Below are positions 56,276 through 64,000 of a DNA stretch of 64,000 nucleotides, piece by piece. Both the position numbers and the translations under genes were made by a program. The notes below the pieces were generated by a model. The model saw only the letters and a program-made list of their open reading frames with translations, had not been told where the DNA came from and searched no databases. This stretch comes from Caryophanales bacterium. Its GTDB lineage: Bacteria; Bacillota; Bacilli; Bacillales; Amphibacillaceae. Each line of letters starts with the position of its first letter. Positions within the stretch are counted from its first letter, which is position 1. The stretch covers positions 1 through 64,000 of the forward strand of contig JAPFDS010000022.1 in NCBI GenBank assembly GCA_026168805.1, in the 5' to 3' direction.

Positions 56276-57925
56276 ATGAAAAAGAATAAAGATTCCGAAG
56301 AGAAATTGAATATATATGAAGAAATATTACGAAAAAATAGTAAGCGCTTTCCTGAACGAAAAGAACATTTTGAAACAAGTTCAAATATCCCAGTAAAACG
56401 CTTATACACACAAGATTCTTTTAAAGAAGAAAAAACGAAAGAATATCCTGGTGTTTTCCCATATACGCGAGGGATTCAACCGACGATGTATAGAAGTCGA
56501 TTTTGGACGATGAGACAATATGCAGGGTTTGGATCAGCTTTGGAGACGAATAAACGTTTTCGATACTTACTCGAACAAGGTCAAACAGGGCTATCTGTAG
56601 CGTTTGATCTACCGACTCAAATTGGCTATGACAGTGATGATCCAATGGCCGAAGGTGAAGTAGGAAAAGTAGGTGTCGCTATTGATACTCTTCATGATAT
56701 GGAAGTATTGTTTGATAAGATACCATTAAACGAAGTCAGTACGTCGATGACCATTAACGCACCAGCAGCTATTTTATTATGTATGTATATCGCTGTTGGC
56801 GAAAAGCAAGGTGTACCTATGGAGAAGTTAACAGGTACGATTCAAAATGATATTTTAAAAGAGTACATTGCTAGAGGTACATATATTTATCCTCCAAAAC
56901 CTTCCATGCGAATCATTACAGATATATTCGCTTATTGCCAGAAGTCTTTACCAAAATTCAATACCATTAGTATTTCAGGATATCATATTCGTGAAGCTGG
57001 ATCTTCGGCTGTACAAGAAGCTGGGTTTACGATTGCAAATGGAATGGCGTATGTAGATGCTGCGTTGGAAAAAGGATTGGATATCGATAGTTTTGCACCA
57101 AGACTTGCGTTCTTTTTCAATGCACATAATGATTTTTTTGAAGAAATAGCGAAATTTAGAGCATCTAGACGTATTTGGGCACAAATTATGAAAGATACGT
57201 ATGAAGCGAAAAATGAACGTAGTTGGAAAATGCGTTTTCATACACAAACAGGTGGTTCAACGTTAACAGCACAACAACCGGATAACAACATTGTCCGGGT
57301 AACTCTCCAAGCATTAGCTGCAGTCATGGGTGGTACACAAAGTTTACATACGAACTCACGTGACGAGGCTTTGTCTTTACCAACAGAAGAGTCTGCACGA
57401 ATTGCACTTAGAACGCAGCAAATACTTGCACACGAAAGTGGTGTAGCGGATACGGTTGATCCGTTAGCAGGTTCTTATTTTGTAGAAGAGTTAACCGACC
57501 AAATGGAAGAACACATTTATGAGTACTTGTACCACATTCAAGAAATGGGTGGAGCCGTTCAAGCGGTGCAAGAAGGATACATGCAACGCGAAATCCATCA
57601 AGAAGCATACGAAACGCAAAAGAAAATAGAGAGCAATGAAGAAATTATTGTTGGGTTGAATGCGTTTGAAGTTGAAGAGGAAATTAATCCCAATTTATTA
57701 AAAGTTGATCCGGTGTTAGAAGAAGAACAAGTGAGCATGTTGAAAAGCATACGAAAAGACCGTCAAGAAAAAGATGTTGAACACGCATTGGAACAAATTA
57801 AACATGCAGCACAATCAGAGGAAGAGAATTTAATTCCACATATATTACATGCGGTAAAAGTGTATGCAACTGTCGGAGAAATTAGCAATACATTACGAGA
57901 TGTTTTTGGTCAATATGAAGGGTAG
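56276..57925 (+). CDS. Methylmalonyl-CoA mutase, catalytic (large) chain
   Basis: A 549-residue acyl-CoA mutase catalytic domain without its B12-binding part, which lies in the next gene. [20 protein letters not shown] contains the Tyr that marks methylmalonyl- rather than isobutyryl-CoA mutases. [10 protein letters not shown] supplies the substrate arginine, and [12 protein letters not shown] the key histidine. Converts (R)-methylmalonyl-CoA to succinyl-CoA. Nine bases before the B12-epimerase fusion gene, so one operon. ATG follows CGGAGGAAT. Substrate assignment from motifs is fairly firm, not certain. Confidence 0.92.
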   Translation: MKKNKDSEEKLNIYEEILRKNSKRFPERKEHFETSSNIPVKRLYTQDSFKEEKTKEYPGVFPYTRGIQPTMYRSRFWTMRQYAGFGSALETNKRFRYLLEQGQTGLSVAFDLPTQIGYDSDDPMAEGEVGKVGVAIDTLHDMEVLFDKIPLNEVSTSMTINAPAAILLCMYIAVGEKQGVPMEKLTGTIQNDILKEYIARGTYIYPPKPSMRIITDIFAYCQKSLPKFNTISISGYHIREAGSSAVQEAGFTIANGMAYVDAALEKGLDIDSFAPRLAFFFNAHNDFFEEIAKFRASRRIWAQIMKDTYEAKNERSWKMRFHTQTGGSTLTAQQPDNNIVRVTLQALAAVMGGTQSLHTNSRDEALSLPTEESARIALRTQQILAHESGVADTVDPLAGSYFVEELTDQMEEHIYEYLYHIQEMGGAVQAVQEGYMQREIHQEAYETQKKIESNEEIIVGLNAFEVEEEINPNLLKVDPVLEEEQVSMLKSIRKDRQEKDVEHALEQIKHAAQSEEENLIPHILHAVKVYATVGEISNTLRDVFGQYEG

Positions 57926-57933
57926 GGGTTAGG

Positions 57934-58746
57934 ATGAACAAAATACGTGTACTTATAGCAAAACCAGGACTTGATGGACATGATCGAGGGGCACTAGTGA
58001 TTTCACAGGCACTGAGAGACCATGGGATGGAAGTGATTTATACCGGACTGAGGCAATCACCCCTTCAAATTGTCCAGGCTGCGATCCAAGAAGATGTGGA
58101 TGTGATTGGATTATCTTCTTTATCAGGAGCACACCGGACATTATTTCCTAAAGTTGTCGAATTACTTGAAGAAAAAGGGGCCGGAGATATTCCAGTCATT
58201 GGTGGAGGCGTGATTCCAAGCGAAGACATTTCTTTTCTCATCGATTCGGGTGTCAAAAAGGTGTTTACAAGTGGGGCGTCCACAGAGGCACTGGCACTGT
58301 ATATCAAAGAATTAATTCATCCAGGTAAAAGCACATACGATCCTCCTTCTAAAATAGCTCATATTGGTATTGCCGTTCAATCGCTTGATCAAACGCTACC
58401 TTTTTATATGGATACGCTAGGTCTTTCCCTTGAAAAAGTAGAAGAAGTAACATCTGAAGAGGTGAAAGTTGCGTTTCTAAAAGTTGGTGAAACGAGAATT
58501 GAGTTGTTAGAGCCCTTAGCTTCAACGTCACCGATTGCAAAGTTTATTGAAAACAAAGGAGAAGGAGTACATCATATTGCTTTTGAAATCGATCGAATTG
58601 AAGATCGATTGGCAAAAATGAAAGCAGAAGGTATCCAACTCATCAATGAGGAGCCAAAAGAAGGAGCAAACAATAGTCAAGTTGCATTTGTTCATCCAAC
58701 ATCCGCTCATGGTGTCTTGGTTGAACTATGTGAAGAAGGTAAATAA
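57934..58746 (+). CDS. Fusion of mutase B12-binding subunit and methylmalonyl-CoA epimerase
   Basis: A 270-residue two-domain protein. Residues 1-133 are the cobalamin-binding domain ([12 protein letters not shown] with the cobalt-ligating His17; SSLSGAH; VIGGG). Residues 140-270 are a VOC-fold epimerase, with metal ligands visible in [22 protein letters not shown] and VLVELCEE. The epimerase interconverts the S and R forms that carboxylase and mutase need. The usual Bacillus arrangement is two separate genes (the epimerase being yqjC). The reading frame is continuous with no sign of error. Confidence 0.92.
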   Translation: MNKIRVLIAKPGLDGHDRGALVISQALRDHGMEVIYTGLRQSPLQIVQAAIQEDVDVIGLSSLSGAHRTLFPKVVELLEEKGAGDIPVIGGGVIPSEDISFLIDSGVKKVFTSGASTEALALYIKELIHPGKSTYDPPSKIAHIGIAVQSLDQTLPFYMDTLGLSLEKVEEVTSEEVKVAFLKVGETRIELLEPLASTSPIAKFIENKGEGVHHIAFEIDRIEDRLAKMKAEGIQLINEEPKEGANNSQVAFVHPTSAHGVLVELCEEGK

Positions 58747-58757
58747 GGAGACATTCA

Positions 58758-60305
58758 ATGGATATCTTTGATAAAATAAGTGAATTATATGATAAAAGAA
58801 GACAGGTTGAACGAGGTGGTGGCGACGAGCGTATCGAGAGACAGCATGCTAGAGGTAAGCTTACTGCTCGAGAGCGGATTGATTACTTACTAGACGATGA
58901 TACATTTGTTGAATTAAATCCATTTATTGAGCATAGAAGTTCAGACTATGGAATGGATGCCGCAAGTGGAAGAGGTGAAGGTGTTGTCACAGGCTATGGA
59001 AAAATCCATGGACGACCTGTATATTTATTTGCACAAGACTTTACGGTGTATGGTGGTGCATTAGGTGAAATGCACGGTGAAAAAATAGCTGCCGTGATGG
59101 ATTTAGCGGCAAAAAACGGTGTACCGTTCATTGGGTTGAATGATTCAGGTGGAGCACGGATCCAAGAAGGTGTATCTTCTTTAGATGGATATGGTCAAGT
59201 ATTTTATCGGAATGCTATCTATTCAGGCGTCATTCCACAAATTTCTGTCATTATGGGACCAAGTGCTGGAGGTGCAGTGTATTCACCAGCTATGACTGAC
59301 TTTGTCATTATGGTTGAAGAAACCTCACAAATGTTTATTACCGGTCCAAAAGTTATTGAGACGGTTACTGGTGAAGCGATTTCCTCCGAGGAATTAGGAG
59401 GAGCGCATATTCATAACGCCATTAGCGGTAATGCTCATTTGATGGCACCATCAGAAGAAGAAGCATTAGATCAAGTAAAACATTTGCTTACATACGTACC
59501 GAACAATTATGAACAGCAACCTCTGCGCGAAGAATACGAAAAGGATACAAATGATCGACCAGATATTATAGACATTGTTCCTTTTGAATCAACGAAAGCC
59601 TATGATGTCAAGGATGTTATTCGTGAGCTTGTTGATGAAGGTTCATTTTTTGAAATTCACCGGGATTTTGCGAAAAACATTGTTGTCGGTTTTGCTCGTG
59701 TAGAAGGACAGTCGATTGGAATTATTGCGAACCAACCAAAGTATTTAGCTGGTAGTTTAGACATTAATTCAAGTGACAAGGCAGCCCGGTTTATTCGTTT
59801 TTGTGACGCCTTTCGTATTCCTCTGCTTACTCTTGAAGATGTCACCGGCTTTTTCCCAGGAATACAACAAGAACACGGTGGAATTATTCGTCACGGGGCA
59901 AAAATACTATATGCGTATTCAGAAGCAACGGTGCCAAAAATTACGGTCATTCTACGAAAAGCATTCGGGGGAGCATATGTTGCATTAAATAGTAAGGCTA
60001 TTGGGGCTGATTTTGTCTTTGCTTGGCCAAATGCAGAAATTGCAGTCATGGGTCCGGAAGGTGCAGCAAATATTATCTTTGCTAAAGAAATAGAAGAAAG
60101 CGATCATCCGGAACAAACACGTCAAGAGAAAATAGATGAATACAGAGAGAGATTTGCCAATCCATATATAGCGGCAAGCCTTGGAATGGTTGATGATATC
60201 ATTGATCCACGTGACACAAGAAAGAAACTTGTTCAATCCCTAGAGATGTTAGCGACGAAAGAAGAAGAGCGGCCAAAGAAAAAACATGGAAATATTCCTT
60301 TATAA
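58758..60305 (+). CDS. yqjD: Acyl-CoA (propionyl-CoA) carboxylase carboxyltransferase subunit
   Basis: A 515-residue carboxyltransferase with crotonase-like N and C halves. Motifs: ARGKLTARERIDYLLDDDTF, DFTVYGGALGEMHGEKIAA, GGARIQEGVSSLDGYG, GPSAGGAVYSP, and in the C half EDVTGFFPGIQQEHGGIIRHG and AFGGAYVALNSK. It makes (S)-methylmalonyl-CoA, the substrate of the neighbouring epimerase and mutase. No dedicated biotin carboxylase is adjacent; AccC/AccB at 34179-36050 could serve (inference). Confidence 0.94.
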   Translation: MDIFDKISELYDKRRQVERGGGDERIERQHARGKLTARERIDYLLDDDTFVELNPFIEHRSSDYGMDAASGRGEGVVTGYGKIHGRPVYLFAQDFTVYGGALGEMHGEKIAAVMDLAAKNGVPFIGLNDSGGARIQEGVSSLDGYGQVFYRNAIYSGVIPQISVIMGPSAGGAVYSPAMTDFVIMVEETSQMFITGPKVIETVTGEAISSEELGGAHIHNAISGNAHLMAPSEEEALDQVKHLLTYVPNNYEQQPLREEYEKDTNDRPDIIDIVPFESTKAYDVKDVIRELVDEGSFFEIHRDFAKNIVVGFARVEGQSIGIIANQPKYLAGSLDINSSDKAARFIRFCDAFRIPLLTLEDVTGFFPGIQQEHGGIIRHGAKILYAYSEATVPKITVILRKAFGGAYVALNSKAIGADFVFAWPNAEIAVMGPEGAANIIFAKEIEESDHPEQTRQEKIDEYRERFANPYIAASLGMVDDIIDPRDTRKKLVQSLEMLATKEEERPKKKHGNIPL

Positions 60306-60344
60306 TAGTTGGATTGGGTGAAAAGAAAGGAGCTTTAGCGCCTG

Positions 60345-61448
60345 ATGAATATCGAGTTAAATGAAGAACAAATTTTGGACGCTTTTGTAGAACTGTTACA
60401 AATACCATCTTTTTCCCAACACGAAAGAGATGTGGCGTCCTACATAAAGCATCGGTGCCACGAGCTACAAATAGACGTAATGGAAGATCAAACAACAAAT
60501 GTAACAGGGAGTAATGTTGGGAATTTACTATGTCATATTCCAGGAAATTCTCCACACATACAACCGATCTTCTTTACGGCACACATGGATACAATAGAAA
60601 AGAATAGAGTTACTCCAGTAGTAGAAGGTGGTTATGTAAAAACAAATGGAACAACTGCCTTAGGTGCAGACGATAAAGTTGGCATTATTGCTTTGTTAGA
60701 GGCGGTACATTATTTAAAAGAAACCAATCAAGCACATGGCGATATTCAGCTCATTTTTACCGTTTGTGAAGAACAAGGGTTAGTGGGTGCTAAGTCTTTT
60801 AATAAACATCTCATAACAGGCAATTTTGGTTACACAGTGGATGCAGATGAGCCGGTTGGTACACTCGTTACAAAGTCACCAGCGATTATGGTCGTTACGA
60901 TTACCATTTTTTCAAAACAAGATCCACCTAGTTCTAACGTGCATGAAGCAATTTCAACAGTGATTCAATCAATCTCTAAGCAACCTAAAGATAAAGATAT
61001 ACGAGTATCTGTGCATGGTTTTCAAAAAAACAAACAAGAGTACTACGAAGCAATTGATTTAACGATTGAGTTAACATCTTATTTTAGGAGTAACATACAT
61101 TCCTATATATTATTTCTGAAACATTCGACGGAGCGAATTGTCCGTCTGAGACAAATGACTTTTATCATGGATGTTACCTCTGTTTGTTCCAACTATACAT
61201 ATACAAAAGAAGAAGATATTGTACGTATTCCAACAGAAGCCGGAAAAGAAATAGACCTACCAATTTCTTATGTAAAACGACAAGAGGTGAGTGATGCAAA
61301 TGTATTTACAAGTACAAATACACCGACCATGAATATTGGCGTAGGCTACGAAGGAATCCATACAACAGATGAACAAATCCTCGTTTCGGAAGTATATGCT
61401 CTGACGCGCTTTATTATTGCTATAGCTCTCTCTGCAGCAAATAAATAA
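60345..61448 (+). CDS. yqjE: M20/M42-type metallopeptidase (PepT-like), divergent lid
   Basis: A 367-residue di-zinc aminopeptidase-like protein. Metal-site residues are intact: FFTAHMDTI, GADDKVGI, CEEQGLVGAKSF, DADEP and, near the end, GYEGIHTTDEQ. The central lid/dimerisation domain (about 185-315) is unlike that of YqjE relatives: the AHAG-type motif is missing and replaced by SSNVHEAIS. No alternative frame stays open there, so a frameshift is not the cause. Position after yqjD matches B. subtilis yqjE. Ribosome site AAAGGAG is 12 bases from ATG, rather far. Confidence 0.85.
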   Translation: MNIELNEEQILDAFVELLQIPSFSQHERDVASYIKHRCHELQIDVMEDQTTNVTGSNVGNLLCHIPGNSPHIQPIFFTAHMDTIEKNRVTPVVEGGYVKTNGTTALGADDKVGIIALLEAVHYLKETNQAHGDIQLIFTVCEEQGLVGAKSFNKHLITGNFGYTVDADEPVGTLVTKSPAIMVVTITIFSKQDPPSSNVHEAISTVIQSISKQPKDKDIRVSVHGFQKNKQEYYEAIDLTIELTSYFRSNIHSYILFLKHSTERIVRLRQMTFIMDVTSVCSNYTYTKEEDIVRIPTEAGKEIDLPISYVKRQEVSDANVFTSTNTPTMNIGVGYEGIHTTDEQILVSEVYALTRFIIAIALSAANK

Positions 61449-61449
61449 T

Positions 61450-61478
61450 TTTACAACATATAGCAGCTGTCGTATAAT
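61450..61478 (+). promoter_or_regulatory. SigA promoter of dinB
   Basis: TTTACA-N17-TATAAT, followed at about ten bases by a LexA-like box. Confidence 0.65.
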
Positions 61479-61486
61479 ATACATAA

Positions 61487-61500
61487 AGAACAAATGTTCC
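61487..61500 (+). promoter_or_regulatory. LexA (DinR) box of dinB
   Basis: AGAACAAATGTTCC fits the Bacillus SOS box CGAACRNRYGTTCG with an exact GAAC-N4-GTTC core. Placed just downstream of the promoter at 61450-61478, where LexA would block transcription until DNA damage. Confidence 0.72.
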
Positions 61501-61523
61501 TTGGACTGAAAAGAGGGGTATGA

Positions 61524-62777
61524 ATGTCAAGACAACGGGTGCATACAGGGCGGATTATTTTTCATATTGATATGAACTGTTTTTATGCAGCGGTAGAAAT
61601 GGCGCTGGATCCTTCTCTAAAAGGTAAGCCGGTAGCGATTGCAGGTAATCCTGAAGAGAGAAAAGGAATTGTTGTAACGAGCAGCTATGAAGCGCGGGCG
61701 AAAGGTGTCAAAACTACGATGCCCTTATGGGAAGCTAAAAAGCTATGTCCACATTTACATGTCTTACGGCCAAATCATGAACGATATCGAATGGCCTCGA
61801 AAGAAATGTTTAAAATACTCGCATCCATTACACCACAAATTGAACCGGTATCGATTGATGAAGGGTATATAGATGTAACTTCTGTTGAGAGTGAGCTCAA
61901 TCCCATTGAATTAGCAGAGTATATGCAACAAAGGATCTTAAAAGAATTAGATTTACCATGCAGCATTGGAATCGGTCCGAATAAGTTTCTGGCAAAAATG
62001 GCATCAGACATGAAAAAACCTCTAGGAATTACTGTTCTTAGAAAAAGAGATGTCCCTCGTGTCCTATGGCCTTTGCCTGTTGAAGAGATGTATGGCGTCG
62101 GTAAACGTACAACTGAGAAGCTACACTCTGTACACATAAAGACGATAGAAGACCTTGCAAAAGCCGATGAATATACATTATCGCAATTACTCGGGATCAA
62201 TGGTGAACGCCTAAAATCTAGATCCAATGGAAATGATGACCGTGTAGTAGATCCAGACTCTGTTCATGTGTTTAAAAGCATCGGTAGCTCTCGTACATTT
62301 TCATATGATACCGTTTCGTTATCAGAAATTGAAAAAATGATGCGCCAACTTTCTTCGCAAATAGAAGTTCGTATGAATAGAAGAGACGTAGCAGGTATGA
62401 GTGTGCAAGTAATGATTCGTTTCGCCAATCGAAAAACGATTACAAGGAGTAAAAAGCTTCCGACTTATGTACGACGACAGGAAGATATTTTACAAGTTGC
62501 AAAACAATTGTTCTATGAACATTGGAATGAAGAACCAATTCGCTTACTCGGAATAACCGTTCAAGAAATTGTAGATTTACAAACAATTGGGCATCAACTG
62601 AATTTATTTACGTATGAAAAAGAGATCGAACAAGCAACATTAACACGTACAATCGATTCGCTGAATAAAAAATATGGGAAAGATACGATATCAACGATGA
62701 AACAGGACACGAAAGAACATGCATTTAAAACAAGTTTTCAAAAAGACTTTTTAGATGACTATACTCAGGATGATTAG
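61524..62777 (+). CDS. dinB: DNA polymerase IV (Y family)
   Basis: A 417-residue translesion polymerase. N-terminal HIDMNCFYAAVEMALDP holds the catalytic Asp and the YAAVE steric gate region. SIDEGYIDVT supplies the catalytic Asp-Glu, and a C-terminal QLNLF motif binds the sliding clamp. Corresponds to B. subtilis yqjH (PolY1). ATG follows AAAAGAGGGG. Expression is probably SOS-controlled (LexA box upstream). The stop overlaps the convergent dehydrogenase gene by four bases. Confidence 0.95.
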   Translation: MSRQRVHTGRIIFHIDMNCFYAAVEMALDPSLKGKPVAIAGNPEERKGIVVTSSYEARAKGVKTTMPLWEAKKLCPHLHVLRPNHERYRMASKEMFKILASITPQIEPVSIDEGYIDVTSVESELNPIELAEYMQQRILKELDLPCSIGIGPNKFLAKMASDMKKPLGITVLRKRDVPRVLWPLPVEEMYGVGKRTTEKLHSVHIKTIEDLAKADEYTLSQLLGINGERLKSRSNGNDDRVVDPDSVHVFKSIGSSRTFSYDTVSLSEIEKMMRQLSSQIEVRMNRRDVAGMSVQVMIRFANRKTITRSKKLPTYVRRQEDILQVAKQLFYEHWNEEPIRLLGITVQEIVDLQTIGHQLNLFTYEKEIEQATLTRTIDSLNKKYGKDTISTMKQDTKEHAFKTSFQKDFLDDYTQDD

Positions 62778-64000
62778 AATATTTTTTTCAACCATGAAAG
62801 CCATTTTTTCCCTGTAGGATATCTAAAGGGAAGATCAAACAATGTCGTCTGTTTAACAATTGATTTCATGTGCGAAAATGTCTCAAAACCATTTTTCCCA
62901 TGGTATGAACCCATTCCACTACCACCAACCCCTCCAAAAGGCAGATGTGTATTGGCAACATGATATAATGTGTCATTAATACAGCCACCACCAAAAGAAA
63001 GGTGCTGTTGAATATAGGCAATATGCTTGTCATTTGTGCTGAATATATAAAGTGCAAGTGGCTTTTCTTTTTGTTGAAGTGTATGTACCACTTCAGTTAA
63101 ATCATTATATGTAAAGATAGGTAAAATAGGTCCGAATATTTCTTCAGACAATAATGGGGAATGCTCATCAACATCTTTCATAATCGTTGGTTCCATTCGT
63201 AAAGAATCGATGTCGTTTTTACCCCCATAAACAATCGTTCCTGTATGTAGCATCCTTTCCAACCGTTCAAAGTGTTTCTCATGAATGATTCGCGGAAAGT
63301 CTTTATGTTCAAAAGGGTCATTCGTATACAATGCTGTAATTTGTTCTTCAACTTTTGCTAAAAAGGCATCTTCAATCGATCCATGCACATAAACATAGTC
63401 AGGGGCAACACATGTCTGCCCTGCATTGGTAAATTTCCCCCAAACAATTCGCTTGGCTGCTAAGTCTAGCTGGACATCTCGATCAACAATCACTGGGCTT
63501 TTTCCACCTAACTCTAATGTTACGGGGGTTAAATGGTTATTTGCTTGTTGCATCACTTCTTTTCCAATGGTTCCACTTCCAGTAAAAAAGATGTAATCAA
63601 AGCGCTCTTTTAATAAGGTTTGCGCAACTTGACCAGGTCCTAAGACTACAGAAATGAAATGCGTATCAAATGTTTTACGGATGAGATGCGCCAAAATTTC
63701 CGACGTATGTGGTGCATGTTCAGATAATTTCAAGACCGCACAATTTCCAGCTGCAATCGCACTCACAAGTGGTGCAATCGCTAGTTGAAAAGGATAGTTC
63801 CAAGGTGAAAAAATAGCTACCACACCATACGGTTCAGGAATGATATAGCTTTTTGAACCAACATGTGTAAGCGGGGTACGGACCTTTTTGTGACGCATCC
63901 AACGGCGTAATTTTTTCTTTGCTTGGTTAATTTCTGTATATACGAGACTACACTCTGTTGTAAAAGCTTCATGCTCTGATTTGTTTAAATCGCGGTGAAG
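62774..64000 (-). CDS. Aldehyde dehydrogenase (5' end cut by the window)
   Basis: 409 codons of a class 3-like NAD(P)-dependent aldehyde dehydrogenase; the frame is still open at base 64000, so the N-terminus lies outside. EPYGVVAIFSPWNYPFQLAI, catalytic Glu in ELGGKSP, nucleophilic Cys in NAGQTCVAP, and EEIFGPILP are seen. The first in-frame ATG visible, at 63898, is internal: residues before it (EINQAKKKLRRW) continue the family pattern. The C-terminus ends hydrophobic and basic (KKWLSWLKKIF), compatible with membrane association. Confidence 0.93.
   Translation of the reverse strand, partial: LHRDLNKSEHEAFTTECSLVYTEINQAKKKLRRWMRHKKVRTPLTHVGSKSYIIPEPYGVVAIFSPWNYPFQLAIAPLVSAIAAGNCAVLKLSEHAPHTSEILAHLIRKTFDTHFISVVLGPGQVAQTLLKERFDYIFFTGSGTIGKEVMQQANNHLTPVTLELGGKSPVIVDRDVQLDLAAKRIVWGKFTNAGQTCVAPDYVYVHGSIEDAFLAKVEEQITALYTNDPFEHKDFPRIIHEKHFERLERMLHTGTIVYGGKNDIDSLRMEPTIMKDVDEHSPLLSEEIFGPILPIFTYNDLTEVVHTLQQKEKPLALYIFSTNDKHIAYIQQHLSFGGGCINDTLYHVANTHLPFGGVGGSGMGSYHGKNGFETFSHMKSIVKQTTLFDLPFRYPTGKKWLSWLKKIF

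Noticed and set aside
60890-61290. Double frameshift in the peptidase gene
   Set aside because: Both alternative frames contain stops within the region, so the divergent middle is genuinely encoded.

Overview
This is an AT-rich chromosomal stretch from a spore-forming member of the Bacillaceae. For most of its length the gene order follows the yqg-yqh-yqi-yqj segment of the Bacillus subtilis chromosome. An OLE RNA with its partner oapA, acidic protein tails and a class II ribonucleotide reductase point to a halophilic or alkaliphilic genus (the Oceanobacillus/Virgibacillus/Gracilibacillus kind). The genus cannot be fixed from sequence alone. I see no phage, insertion sequence, CRISPR array, tRNA or rRNA.

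Layout. 1-8600: rpmG, 5-formyl-THF cyclo-ligase, a MoeB/ThiF enzyme, the rhomboid protease gluP, a lipoteichoic acid synthase and several small yqg genes. 8680-12535 (minus strand): the complete comGA-GG operon for the competence pseudopilus. 12600-20640: aroK, yqzE, yqhG, an SNF2 helicase, then a tandem glycine riboswitch driving gcvT-gcvPA-gcvPB. 20800-28620: B12-dependent nrdJ behind two NrdR-like boxes, mntR, a patatin-like protein, aroQ, an aminopeptidase and efp. 28700-33940: the eight-gene spoIIIA operon with a recognisable SigE promoter. 34000-39500: accBC, yqhY, nusB, xseAB, ispA. 39657-40874: OLE RNA and oapA. 40900-45380: tlyA, argR, recN, spoIVB. 45386-47009 (minus strand): aspartokinase and yqzF. 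47100-55290: bkdR and the branched-chain 2-oxoacid dehydrogenase cluster. 55480-60305: a bacilliredoxin, a Prli42-like miniprotein and the propionyl-CoA to succinyl-CoA route (mutase, mutase-epimerase fusion, carboxyltransferase). 60345-64000: a peptidase, a DNA polymerase IV with a LexA box, and a truncated aldehyde dehydrogenase.

How the genes fit together. Branched-chain amino acid breakdown (bcd, lpdV, bkdAA/AB/B) yields acyl-CoAs. Valine and isoleucine carbon, and odd-chain fatty acids, can then pass through propionyl-CoA carboxylase, epimerase and the B12-dependent mutase. accBC, ispA, lipoteichoic acid synthase and OLE/OapA all concern the envelope. spoIIIA and spoIVB serve engulfed-forespore development.

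The most notable points are the OLE RNA, whose two ends pair to close a 604-nt RNA; a BkdR-type activator that has lost the GAFTGA sigma-54 contact loop; a mutase B12-domain/epimerase fusion; and the absence, against the usual Bacillus order, of spo0A, dxs, folD, ptb and buk. Two unexplained inverted-repeat structures also stand out (440-583 and 27911-28026).
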